From Linnemannia schmuckeri (Eukaryota > Mortierellomycota > Mortierellomycetes > Mortierellales > Mortierellaceae): a stretch of DNA of 64,000 bases. A program made the position numbers and the translations under genes. The notes beneath the pieces are model-generated. The model saw only the letters and a program-made list of their open reading frames with translations, searched no databases and was not told the DNA's origin. Below are positions 1 through 10,897 of the stretch, piece by piece. Each line of letters starts with the position of its first letter. The stretch's first letter is position 1. The stretch spans positions 372,001 to 436,000 of the forward strand of contig JANATG010000012.1 of NCBI GenBank assembly GCA_029449235.1, written 5' to 3'.

Positions 1-2799
1 ATCGAGGAGGCGTTGGTGGTTGGCTTCACTCTCGTTCAAGAGCTCAGTCAAGTGCTGAAGCTTGATTTGGTATTCCCGTTCTCTTGCTGACGACAGGGCT
101 GCGGCTGCTGCTGGAGTACCGAGACCACCATGTGCATCACCAAAAGGTGACCGCTCCACCAACGGTTTGGCTGCCAAAAGGTCAGACAGTGTGGCTACAT
201 ATGTTTTGAAATACAATGGGCGTAAAAAATTAACGTGGGTGGATCGGCTTTTGCTTCTGTCCGCATAAAGGTATCCGAAAAATATAATGCACTGAAATAA
301 GCTGCAACTTACAGTAAACAGGCGGTCTCTCTGCTGGAAGAGACAAGGATGATGAGGTCCTAGAAATGGGTGATTCTTGATCGAATGGGGAAAACGACGA
401 TCGAGGTCCAAGTGTCGTCGAGATATGGAGTTGACTATGGTTTTTTTCTGGTTCAAACGTCTGTGAAGCGCCAGCACTAATAGCTCCTCCTCCAATGGCA
501 GAAGAGCCACTCTCAACATTGGACTCTGAGCTACTCACAAGGTCACGCAAGTTCTGGATCTCTTGCCTAGCTACTGCCAATTCATCACTCAACCGATCCA
601 AGATCTTTTGAAGTTCTGCGTTTTCTTCCTCCTTCTTGGCCAATCGCTCTTCGATGTGCTTGGTGTTGCCGCCCAGCTCCTGCATCAGGCTCTGTGCTTC
701 CACGGCTCGCAACTCCTGAAGAGAGGCAAGGCGGGATTCGGCAGCCTCACGGTCACGTTGCGCATCCTTGACTGATCGCTCCAGATCCTTGAGCTGTCGA
801 GCATGCTGCCGTTCCTGACGGCGGCTGATCTCGTGACTCGACTCCAAGCTCGCAATCTGATCCATGGCCAACTGAAGCTCACCCTCCAGCGTTGTCCTCT
901 TTAATTCAGCTTCTTGAAGCTCATTCGCAGTAGTTCTAATGAAATAGAACAAACAGGAAGGGATCATATTGATACAACGTCCATGTTACAGTGCGTTGCC
1001 ATGAATGTCACATGCCACTAGCAAAGTTTCTTACTTGTTTTCTCTCGCAAGATCCTGTAACTGGCTCTGAAGTTCCTTCAGTTGACTGTCATCGTCCGCT
1101 TGAACCGCTTCCCGCTGCTGTTGAAGCAATGCACTAGCACGCTGCTTGTACTGTTGGTATTCCACCTTAAGCTTTTCCAACTGCGAGTTCGACTGTTTGT
1201 ATTTTCCTTCCTATATATAAAAAAATTATTATGGTTAATGATTTGAAGTGAAAAAAAAGTATGCGGCGGAAGTCATCCCTTCGTCCTATCGAACAAAGAA
1301 CGCACCATTTGCTGAAGTTTTATGGCGGCGGCATCCGACTGGCTCTTGAGTTCAGCCTCCAGGTCCTGAACGATTTCTAAGAAACAAGCACAAAAGAGAG
1401 AAATAAGTGAAACTTCTCCTTTCAAGATGTCATCCTGATTCCTTGCGCTACAGTCGCTAGTGATACGTACGGTTCTGTTCGTTGGCTTGCTCCTCGGTTG
1501 GTTCAGGGTTTTCCAGCTTAGCCTTCAACTCTGTAATCTCCTCGTCCTTGGCCGCAATGGATGTTCGGTACTCATTCAAGTTTTTGTTGGCAGCTGCAAA
1601 GATAGCTTTCATCTTCTTCATCTTCTCGTCATGATCCGATTTCTGTTTTGTCAGCTCGCCGGCTTTCTGAGCAAGAGCTTCTTCCAATGACTGACACTGT
1701 TCAGACTTTGCCGAAAGCTGTGACTTCAGCTCCTTGATCGTGTTTTCTAATGCGGTCGTAATTGCTGTAGATGATGCTGATGATACTGGCGCCGGTGCTG
1801 ATGCTGGTACTGTTGATACGGACTCATTAACTGCTGCTGCTACCGAAGATGATGAGTCGTCAGACGTCTCTGCAGTAGGCTCTTTACTGTCTCCTGATGA
1901 TACACTTAATGGGTCATCCAGTGTTGCTGCAATACTGGAAACGCGGTCGCCTTTTGTCTCGGATGCACCATCCTGAGCCGTCAACTTTGGTGATAGGAAT
2001 TCGTCCGTCGCCTTGTTCTCTAATGAAGCTCTCATCGCCTGGATCACAGCCCTCGCTTCCTGAAGTTCCTCGTTCAACGCCTCCTTGTCCTCTTTGAGGA
2101 GATCGGCATTCCTTGCGATCTAGACAAAAAGGATTTTTCTTGATCAGCTTTGACGTAGTTGTAAACAAAGTGATTGTGGTTCTTGCTTTTCGCGTTTTTT
2201 CTGGCAGCCATACTTCGGACTTTTCCTGAGCCGCCTTCTGAAGTAGCTTTTGAAGGGCCTCGACATCGTTGTAAGCCTCATCAAGTTGCGACGCGAGTTG
2301 GGCATTGGTCGAGTGTGGGCTATAGGGGCAAACAAAAAGATAATAACTCCTGTCAGTTAATTGATCGTTTGGCGCAACCGTCAGTAAAGCTTGTAACTTT
2401 TTTTTCGAACCAGGCAAACAAAAAAAGAAAGAAAGAAAGAGAGAACGTTACTTGGCAGCCCCACCAGAGTTGCTACGAGGGTTGGGGTTTCTTGGCTATA
2501 GTGACAAAGTAGAAGGAATGATGGAGGACGTGTTTGGTGAGGTTAGGTGATGGGCGGAAACGAAGAGTATGTCAAGGCTGGTTGGATGCATTGAAAAGGG
2601 TGATGTCAAAAAACTAGCATGCCTTTCTAGCTGGACTGCTGGCGCCGTTTTGTTGCTGCTGCTGCTGTTGTTGTCCTGAGAGGGGAGAGCCTGGAGGACG
2701 ACGGGCAGAGGCAGGCGATCCGGGTCGAGAGTCCAGGGCCTCGCTTGCCAAGGCAGCGAATGAGGATTCGGACGCCTTTTTGAGGAGGTTGTTGAACAT
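1..2799 (-). CDS. Golgin-like (GCC/GRIP-family) coiled-coil protein, 3' end off the window
   Basis: Partial minus-strand gene; 680 codons are visible and the C-terminus lies beyond base 1. Exons read as 2799-2623, 2495-2452, 2319-2214, 2119-1471, 1376-1306, 1210-1035, 935-313 and 194-1, and the phases join without a stop. The N-terminus starts MFNNLLKKASESSF and has a Pro/Gln-rich stretch, followed by almost continuous heptad-like Glu/Lys/Leu/Gln coiled coil. The phrase EYQQYKQRASALLQQQ resembles the conserved segment of GRIP golgins (GCC88/GCC185), which tether vesicles at the trans-Golgi. The GRIP domain itself would be off the edge, so the golgin assignment is inference; a generic coiled-coil tether is the alternative. 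The first intron only works in phase with a GC donor (AAG|GCATGC), because a TAG follows before any usable GT. Confidence 0.72.
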
Positions 2800-3039
2800 G
2801 AAAGGGGGAAGACTCCAAGTGACGATGAAGTATGAAATGAGGGTTGGCAGATGAGAAATGAAAAAAGGGAGACAAGAATAGGAAAGGCGTGCAGGGCGTA
2901 CACGGCTGTTGCATGGGGTTGAAAAGACACTCTGTTATTGGAACACCGCCACTGATCTTAGGATGACAATGGTTTGCAAATACGCGGGTTCGACTTTGTC
3001 TGTGCGCATGGTCGCCCGTCCTTTCCAGTCTTCACCTCA

Positions 3040-4101
3040 AGTGCTAAAGAAACTAAGGATAAACATTTACTTGACATTCTCCAGTGAAAAGGGGAGGCAA
3101 AAACCATCTGGACAACGGCTACCTAAAGCTCAAAGGCTGGGCCATCAAGCCATTTGCAAGCCTTGCGTCTAAGTTTGAAGAGGCGATCTTCATCCACGCA
3201 GATGTTTACCCTAAGGGTAGACGTTGAAGTCAGACTCATCGCCACCGTACCTGTGCGTACCCTACTGCTCCTGTTAATATTTTCGCATGAAAAAAGACTC
3301 CAGAGGCATTCATTGATGATGCTGGGTACGAGGCAACAAGAAATCTCTTCTTTTACAACCGAACAATTTTACCAGACTGGCGTAAAGGATCAGAGTGGAT
3401 CTGTGCAAACCTGCCTTTCATATCCAGCATACCCCAAAGCTCTCGCTCATTTCGAGGGACGACTGTTTACGAACAAGAATCTGGTGTTGCGGTAATCAGC
3501 AAGAAGAGGCAGTTGCCGGGGCTGCTCTCAGTGTGCAAGACGAACAGCTTTTTGGAGCGAGACCTTTCGGTGTACCAGATCTCCTATAGCGACAAGATGT
3601 TTATATCGGATTCGAACTAGTCCATGAACCTTATGCATTTGTTCGCAATTATGGTGGCGTCATTGGAGAGCTAAACCCCGACGACGATCAATCAGTTGTG
3701 GAGCCCAGATGCATTTGGACTATCAGGGTAAGCCTTTTTGGTGGAAAAGTGGACTGGTTAAGAACAGGAACAACGACGATATGAGGGACCTGTCCTTTGG
3801 ATACTGAATGTCGGGAGGGGGGAACCAGACGAATCGCGAGTTGCTCATCAGAAACGACGAGATGAAGAAGAGTCTAACCTACGAACTCGAACTGGACTCG
3901 GTCGACGACCTGTCACCGCCTGAAGAGCCTGTTGATCTGGTTTGGAACTGTATGAGTGGCTGGAAGATAGAGGCATTACTGAAAGACGAGACAGAACGAG
4001 TCAACTCGTATGTTGTCATGGACAAGGTCTCCAAGAAAGCGAATTCGCTCATTGCTCAACACAAGAATGTGCATCCCAAGGGCGACTGGGACTTTAATTA
4101 G
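3040..4101 (+). pseudogene. Decayed alpha-1,3-mannosyltransferase (GT71, Mnn1/Mnt-like)
   Basis: Fragments of one GT71-like protein appear in order but in different frames. About 3148-3210 encodes a segment with SKFEEAIFIHADV, where the family has a DxD 'DAD' metal-binding motif. About 3300-3380 encodes AGYEATRNLFFYNRTILPDW. About 3450-3550 encodes ESGVAVISKKRQLPGLL. About 3600-3700 encodes HEPYAFVRNYGG. About 3715-4101 encodes the C-terminal part ending HPKGDWDFN. Frame changes fall near 3595 and 3705, stops occur in frame near 3095 and 3225, and a TGA at about 3806 breaks the last frame. GT71 enzymes extend N- or O-glycans in the Golgi. Nothing suggests introns that would repair all these breaks. 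The 294-base open piece at 3808-4101 is the longest remnant and could be miscalled as a gene. Confidence 0.75.
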
Positions 4102-4814
4102 ACAGCTGGTTTTTTTTTCTTACCTGCTCTGCACACTCTCTGTCCAAAAAACACCAAATCCTCAGCTCTTCATTCAACCCCTTGCATGCTGCAAACAGAC
4201 AACACTCGGAGTGTTATCATATTTCTCTTCCTTTACAAATGCCATGGGAAAGAGAAAGGAGACGTTTTTTGAGCAGAGTGACATTCCAGACCCAAATAAT
4301 GACAAATGACCGATATTCGATTCTATCCCATGGATATCTTCTTCCACAGGCCAACAAACAAACGAAAAGAACTTTCAATGTTCATCCTTGTCCCCGTTCC
4401 GATTTCGACCAGGAGAAAGAGTCAATATTCATCTTTTCATATTTTGCTACAAAATAAACTAAGTGTCCACTGTTCCTTTTTCTCTTCTTACTCTTCAGGA
4501 CGGTGAGGATCAATACCGGCTCCCGTTTTATGCGTTGCACCCGACCGGAATCAGGATCCCCTCTTTTGAATAGGCTGTCTCGATCAATTTTACACCAAGA
4601 GGACTATGCAAGTGTTGTTTAAGGCGCATTATTGTTGCTTGTATTTTCTTTTCTGACCCATTCCATTCCCGACTTGACTGGTGGTGCTGCTGGGAGTTTT
4701 TACTCCTATTCAGCACTTGCATACCGTATCATACGCCAATTGTTGACTTTTTATGCTCTACAGTGGAACTGCATGTATTTAAAGTATGCGCTGTTGACCA
4801 TGATCGGCCTTCTT

Positions 4815-4845
<31 letters not shown>

Positions 4846-5063
4846 CTTCTTTTCTTCTTTTCCACTTTTCTTCTTTTCTTCTTTTTCTCTTTTCTCTTCC
4901 TCTCTGTTCAATTTGTACTCGCCATTCTCTTCTCATTATACCCCCGCGCTCTCGACCATCAAACAGACCGGACATTATATCGGCTAGTGTCCTCCCTCCT
5001 TCCCTCCTCGATATCTCTTCCAATTTTGAATATCCAACACACTTTCACTCACTCACGTCCGTT
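4102..5063. other. Intergenic region and leader of the tetraspan gene
   Basis: No supported gene. It holds a run of 29 T at 4817-4845 followed by a pyrimidine-rich stretch to about 4910 on the plus strand, the usual leader type for genes in this window. Short open frames here are low-complexity and overlap each other on both strands. Confidence 0.6.
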
Positions 5064-7311
5064 ATGCATACCACCATCACCCCAACCGCAGCAACAACCA
5101 CGACTCACAAAGGAATGAGCGAAAAGTCTCGACCGCTGTTGCTCGAATACACCAGCGAGACGACAGAGAGAGCACGACAGGAGGAGCTGTACAGTTCACC
5201 ATCACGGACATTGCAGTGGTGCCTCGCCCCGTTGATCTTTGTCGCAACCATGGCAAGTTTATCAACAACCTCTCGTTTTTGCCTTCATGCTGGGTGCTGT
5301 ATCATAGACTGAGAGGGAGTCGCTTTTAGTACTGTCGGACCTGAGATGTGCGGAAGCCATGTTTCTCAATTTCCTTTCAAGCCATTGTTGCGAGGGCTAT
5401 CAGTATCAATGAGGAGTTCAAAGAATAGGCACAGAGCAACTTTTTATCTTTATTTTTGTGAAGGAGAGCTTGACTAAGGGCAAGAAGAGGGGCCACCATA
5501 TCAAGGAGGCGATGATATATTGTTTTTTTTTCTCTCCTCCTTTGCCTCTTTCTTTGCGCGTCCGCGTGCTTGGACCACATTCAGATTTGGACGAGGGCAA
5601 GAGACAGGGGACGAGAACGAGAGGGCAGGAGTGTACCAAAGAAAGAAAAAAGCAAAGAGGGGATCATAGTGACAACACATAACAACAATAGAGTGCCTTC
5701 TGTTTCCTCCTTTATTTCTCTTTTCCCTTGTTCTCGCTCTCGCTTTCTCTTCTCACAACTCTCCCCCCTTTTCCCTCTCACTCGCTAACTCACATTTTTC
5801 ACAGTTCCACTCCTCCCCACAAACACAACCACACTCTCTCTCTACTTCCCCTCATTCTTCTCATTGCTTCATCCCTTTGGTCCTCTCTTTCCCATTCAGA
5901 CCTCCCCACAAAATAACGAAAAAAGTACATACGCCGGATAAACAGCCCACCTACTTCATAGAAAACACAGAAAAAAAGAGCCGATGTATTAGTGTAGAAC
6001 ATCGTCGTAATAACCTCTCTCCATTGTATCTTTTTTTTGCTTCGCCGACGGATCGCTGTTTTTTTCATTTTTAGATTCCGGCCTCGGTGTTATTAATCCA
6101 GATCCTCAAGACTCAAAACCAACAACCAGACTCGATGCGCTACGGGATTACACTGACGCCAACGCTGTCCATCGGCGTCGATATCATGGGTATTGGCGTT
6201 GTTCTCGTTTCTGTGATGGGCCTTCTTGGTGTTGCCAAAGGTTGCAGGCGGCTTATGAACTTGGTAAAACGATGACGAAGACGTGGTTTTTTGAGGCCCC
6301 CCCCTTTTATCCCCGAGAAATGCATGACTAACATTCTTTTTGCCTTTGTATTTTGCGAAATAGTACTTTGGGCTTGTAATGTGCTTTATTGCTGTTCAGG
6401 TCGGATATGCGGTCGTGGGATTCATGTCAGGAGCACACTGGGTTCACGAGGCGCTGGAAAAGTCTTGGGACAAGGCATATCTGACTGACAAGTCCCTTAT
6501 CCATGACCTGCAAATCGAGGTATGCAACGAAAAAAAAGCTTAAAAAAGGAGGCGATTCTTAAAATTGACATGGACACTAATCTTGGGATTGTTCTATCTC
6601 CATGTCAATAGTCCCGTTGTCAAGGATTTTACAGTCGAGGCGACAGGGCGGTGGCAATGCCTCCAGGCATGGAAGACTACCTTGCTCCTTGTGCCGAGAT
6701 CTTGAACCTTCGGTTTGGAAAACGACTTCAGCGGATGGCATACCTTATTCTTTGTATTCGAATGATCCAGGCAAGTGGTTTTTTTTGGAGTCGTGTGTGT
6801 TTGTTGGTTGTTGTTATTGTTGTATTTGCGTGCGCTTTTTTGTGCGCATGATGAGATGAGTCGAGAGGGTTAGTGAATAAAAACAAACAAAGCAAAAGAA
6901 GGGGCCTAACCCAATTGGCACTGATCCCACTCCAACCAAACTGAACTCAAATAGTTGACGGGCGTGTTCTTACTGTCGGTTCTGTTCAAGCACCTGGCAG
7001 TGCTCGATCAGGAGGATTTGGAGGATGAAGACAGCATCAAAATCGACGAGGAATCACCTTACTTCAAGAGCGAAAAGCAGCTCGAGTATGAAAACTCACG
7101 CGTACCGTTGCTTGCAGGCGAGGAGGACGAGGACCTGCCCCATTACTCCGCATACGACTACAACAATGATAGTGAAGACTGCGAGGACAGTGAAGACGAG
7201 GACAGTGGGGATGATGAAGAGCGTCTACTGGGCAGTCGCCGTGGGCGTGCATACCGTTACCTGCCTGAATATACAGAGGACGAGCGCGAGCCACAGGTTT
7301 ACGTAGCCTAA
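5064..7311 (+). CDS. Tetraspanin-like four-helix membrane protein with acidic tail
   Basis: Five exons, 5064-5252, 6075-6263, 6364-6519, 6612-6770 and 6955-7311, all joined in phase 0, give 349 residues. Four hydrophobic helices lie at about 50-73, 94-117, 127-149 and 220-245. The first and the last are each split by an intron and become continuous only after splicing, which supports the model. The loop between helices 3 and 4 has Cys181 and Cys205 but no CCG motif, so this is tetraspanin-like topology rather than a canonical tetraspanin. The cytosolic tail after residue 250 is rich in Asp and Glu. Introns 1 (822 bases) and 4 have GC donors (ATG|GCAAGT and CAG|GCAAGT). A second CT-rich block at 5700-5900 inside intron 1 could serve a shorter transcript. 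Met at 5115 is an alternative start. Confidence 0.78.
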
Positions 7312-7408
7312 GCAAGACTTAATAAAAAATCCAAAAAATCTTGACACCTTGGTTGTTTTTCTTTCTTGTTATCTCATACTCTATCACATCACACACGCCA
7401 GCACACAG

Positions 7409-9370
7409 ATGAGAATAGAAGCATCTTGTCATACTCCGCCTCCTCCGCATTGCTTTTGCTCACTCCCCACGCTCCTCAAACGTGAATGTCAGGGCGCCGT
7501 CTATAAGTGCCAAGCAAACCTCATCAACCCACCACAACCACCGCACGACAATTTACAATCAGCTAACGACAAGGATAGCAGTGGCCGAATCTTGGCCGAG
7601 AGCCATTTCGCCTTTGCCTCAACACAGTCAGGTTCGCTCCACCGACTTGCCGACATGAGGAAGGAATCAAAACCACCCGACCGTCCTCCAGCGACTAAGG
7701 CTGCCATTCAGGACATCACTTCCATCCTGACCTCATTTGGTAAGACGCTTGGCCCCCGGTCCCCAAGCTTGTCCAAACACGGTCCCAAGGACAGTACCAA
7801 CGTCAACAACAATAGTGACAGCAACAGCAAGAATCACAATATCAACATGCAACCACAACCACAACAAACACAGCAACAATCACAGCCTGTAATCCCAGCG
7901 CCGCCTCCGCCTCTTCCTAAAGCACGGTCTATTGGGCCTATCGGCGTCTGTGGATTCCATGTACACGCCAGCACATGGGAAAACTTCAAGGTCCAACTCT
8001 GCCATGCAGAGAGCGCGACAGGAGGTGGAGCAAGGGGAGTAAGCCCTTTTAGCCGCACTCAAGGTTTGGAACGGGATCAAGCCTTTGCGGAGGGACACCA
8101 TCAGCTCATTCTCCGACACTCATATCTTCATGGCGGATTTATTCGACAAGCTCGGAAGGACGGGTGCAAGGCCCAGATGACGACAGTGGCGCAATGGACC
8201 GCCTGGGAGCGGGGAATCGTTGATCGAGACCCACCAAGGTCGGCAGGAGTGACCGTACCTAATTGTTTCTGTGGGTATCCAATGAGACTGTCGTACCTGT
8301 ACAATGGACAAGAACCGCAGATGAACTATGTGTGCGCGTTGCGATTCCAGGACGTCCAGCGTGGCTGCAGTCGGGTACTGAGCTCGGCAAAGTGGGCCGT
8401 TCGGAAGAAGCCAGTTCCTATCCAGCCCATGTCGTTGGAGGTCAAGCTCCCTTCAACAAAGATTCAACCTAGACGAGACGAGTCTGGTCCAATGAGACTT
8501 AACGATACTGGATTGACAGTGGCTCATGGGACAGAAAAGGACGACAACGGCAGTCAGGAAGCATTATCAGCAGCACCCCTCGCAGCTTCCCTACTCGACC
8601 ACAAGCCAGCTATTGATGACACGTCGCGAGACAGTCGGCAGGATTCTGGGATTGAAGTCGACGAGAATGAGGCTGAAGGAAAGGACGACGATAAGGGATC
8701 AGAGCTTGACTGGAGTCGGTCTACAGAATGGTGTCTGAACGCCTTTTCTCGTCACAAGATGCGGTTGCTGCATATACCGACTTGCCTCTTGGAGATGAAC
8801 GATCGGAAGGGGAATCAGCAAGGGCGTCAACGGAGCATGCCCCAGGAGGAAGCGAGGAAGAATTTGTATGATCAATGGGGCGACAGGCGCGATTATAGTC
8901 AGCATGAACAGAGGAAGACCTATGATGATAGCGCTGAGACGGAGCGGTCGATGCGATCAGCCCCAACTCGGTCTGTGGTCGGGGTTCGGTCCCTTTCAGT
9001 TGCGCAGATGAGGGATCTGTATCTTCCTTTGGAGAAGCCGAGGGAGTACAGCCCGCTGATACAACGTCTGCGCGGTTCAAAGATGCTGGCGACTGAGCGG
9101 GAGAGGAGCGAGAAGATGCTGGAGCGGTCGGAGACGCGTTTGAGGGACTGGGAAGAGTCAATTGAGAGACTGGAAGCATACGTGAAGGAGCTGTGCCAGG
9201 ATGGGCTTGACAATAGCACGTTGTTATGCCGAGTGTGTGGCAAGGGGACGTTTTTGCATGCGAATGTTCCGTGCTACCACTTGGTGATGTGTGACGACTG
9301 CATCAAGACGTACCAGCGATGTGTTGTGTGTTCAACCAAGATTGAGTCCAGCCAGCGGATCTACTGGTAG
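7409..9370 (+). CDS. IAP-type RING finger protein, probable E3 ubiquitin ligase
   Basis: Single-exon frame of 653 residues from the first ATG. The C-terminal RING is C-x2-C-x10-C-x-H-x3-C-x2-C-x6-C-x2-C (LLCRVCG ... VPCYHLVMCDDC ... CVVC), the spacing seen in IAP and related E3 ligases, where it recruits an E2 enzyme. A charged helical segment rich in Glu and Arg precedes it. The middle has Cys-rich stretches around CGFHVH and CFCGYPMRLSYLY ... YVCALRF ... GCSRVL that could bind zinc, somewhat like GRF-type fingers. The substrate is unknown. Only 97 bases separate this ATG from the previous stop codon. A TATAAG at 7503 lies about 150 bases before the in-frame ATG at 7655, so the true start may be 7655 (571 residues). 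Confidence 0.75.
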   Translation: MRIEASCHTPPPPHCFCSLPTLLKRECQGAVYKCQANLINPPQPPHDNLQSANDKDSSGRILAESHFAFASTQSGSLHRLADMRKESKPPDRPPATKAAIQDITSILTSFGKTLGPRSPSLSKHGPKDSTNVNNNSDSNSKNHNINMQPQPQQTQQQSQPVIPAPPPPLPKARSIGPIGVCGFHVHASTWENFKVQLCHAESATGGGARGVSPFSRTQGLERDQAFAEGHHQLILRHSYLHGGFIRQARKDGCKAQMTTVAQWTAWERGIVDRDPPRSAGVTVPNCFCGYPMRLSYLYNGQEPQMNYVCALRFQDVQRGCSRVLSSAKWAVRKKPVPIQPMSLEVKLPSTKIQPRRDESGPMRLNDTGLTVAHGTEKDDNGSQEALSAAPLAASLLDHKPAIDDTSRDSRQDSGIEVDENEAEGKDDDKGSELDWSRSTEWCLNAFSRHKMRLLHIPTCLLEMNDRKGNQQGRQRSMPQEEARKNLYDQWGDRRDYSQHEQRKTYDDSAETERSMRSAPTRSVVGVRSLSVAQMRDLYLPLEKPREYSPLIQRLRGSKMLATERERSEKMLERSETRLRDWEESIERLEAYVKELCQDGLDNSTLLCRVCGKGTFLHANVPCYHLVMCDDCIKTYQRCVVCSTKIESSQRIYW

Positions 9371-10897
9371 CCAGGTTGCTATCTCGCTTTGTACATTTGT
9401 AACATTAGGCTTTAAAAAAAAGAAAAAAAAAAAAAAAAAAAAAAGAAATAGCTATTTGCGACATTGGTGCTTTGGGTTGACTTGGTGAGTGTGAGCTGCC
9501 CTTGATTTTCGTGGTAATGAAGTAGTGATATGTATCCAATGATGCTCCTGTTGGATTGGCTGTGCGCTTGACATTGTCAGTTTTTCGGGGTTTTACGAGG
9601 CCACGCATCGTTTCGAAATCAAATCGACGGTCGAGAGCAATTTTGTGTGTTGACCCCAGCAACGCCTTTTAATGAGTTTTGTTCATCTGAATTTTTTATT
9701 TGTTTTTTCTTCTTTCTTCTTCATCCATCATCTCTTCCCCCTTTTTTTTTTCATCTCTCTCTCTCTCTCTTTTTTTTTTTTCGCCTTTCCTACCTCTTGA
9801 TCAACCTTCCTTCGGTCATCCTCCCCTTTCCTTTCTTCCGTCACTCCCCTTTCTTTTTCTTTCCTTTCCTTCTCATCGCTCCTTTCTTCTGAAAAAAAGG
9901 GATCGCCTCGATCAACTCGTCATTCGAACACCAAACAGCATCTATCGCTACCTGACAAACTCGACTTTCTTTTTCAACGCCTTTATCGTCACTTGTGAGC
10001 ATTTTCGGTCTTGTCCGTTCGACACCCTTCACGACCCTTGTGTTAACTTATTGCATTGTTCCTTACTCGGAACCAACACTCCATCAACAAAGTAACAAAT
10101 AACCCGCTTTTAACTGGAACCGGTAAGCCATCACAATAACAACAACAACAATAACACTAATAATAATAGCACACACCCTTCCTCCTCCAGTGTAGATTCA
10201 TCTCGATCCTGCCTCGACATCTTACAACAGGAGGGGAAGGCGGCGAAAAAATACAACGCCAGCACCTACATCCAAAAAAGACAAAACAGGGGTTAAGCCT
10301 TTTTGTATATGCGTGTTGGTGTGTAGTGTGGGTCCTACCCAGTCTATTCTGTCGTGCACACTTGACTATCAACAACATACAGCTGTACTTTCTTTGTCCC
10401 GTCCTTCTTTCCTCACACGCACACACACAGATGTATTCACAACCCAATCTCACAAAGCACAATACCGCATATTGCTTCCCTTCCTTTTCCTTCCTTTCCC
10501 TCCCCCTCCCTCCCCTCCTCTTCCTCGTCCTCCCCTTCCCCCCATCTTTTCCTCTTGTTTCTCTCTCTTTCCCCCGATCGGATGGACGCACAAGCAGCAA
10601 TACTCACAGACCCTTGAGATACAAACAGCTACAGCGACATTTGGATACACTGCCCCCATTCAACCGCCTCGATGCCTTTTTCTTTGTTCTCCTCCTCTAT
10701 CACATCATGGTCATCCCGAGATAAAATTTTGCCCGTGCGTGCGCCTTTGCGCGTTCTAGGACCCACGATCCTTCCGCGCCGCCAAACGATCACGACCTCG
10801 CCGTCCATTGACACGAAAGGAGAAAACTAAAACTAACGAATTTACATCCTCACTTTTTTTTGCTTCTTTCATAGAACGTACTTCAGGTATCGCCCCA
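9371..10897. other. Intergenic region and long pyrimidine-rich leader of TUP1
   Basis: No supported gene. An A-rich tract follows the RING gene at 9415-9445. From 9690 to 9890 and again from 10470 to 10570 the plus strand is almost pure C and T. Both blocks lie upstream of the TUP1 start and probably mark its core promoter or 5' untranslated region. Confidence 0.6.

Noticed and set aside
3808..4101. Open frame of 97 codons as a separate small gene
   Set aside because: It is the C-terminal remnant of the decayed mannosyltransferase. The same protein continues upstream past a TGA and a frame change.
4632..5063. N-terminal extension of the tetraspan protein through the poly-T region
   Set aside because: It would encode runs of Phe from a T tract typical of leaders here; the ATG at 5064 is a better start.
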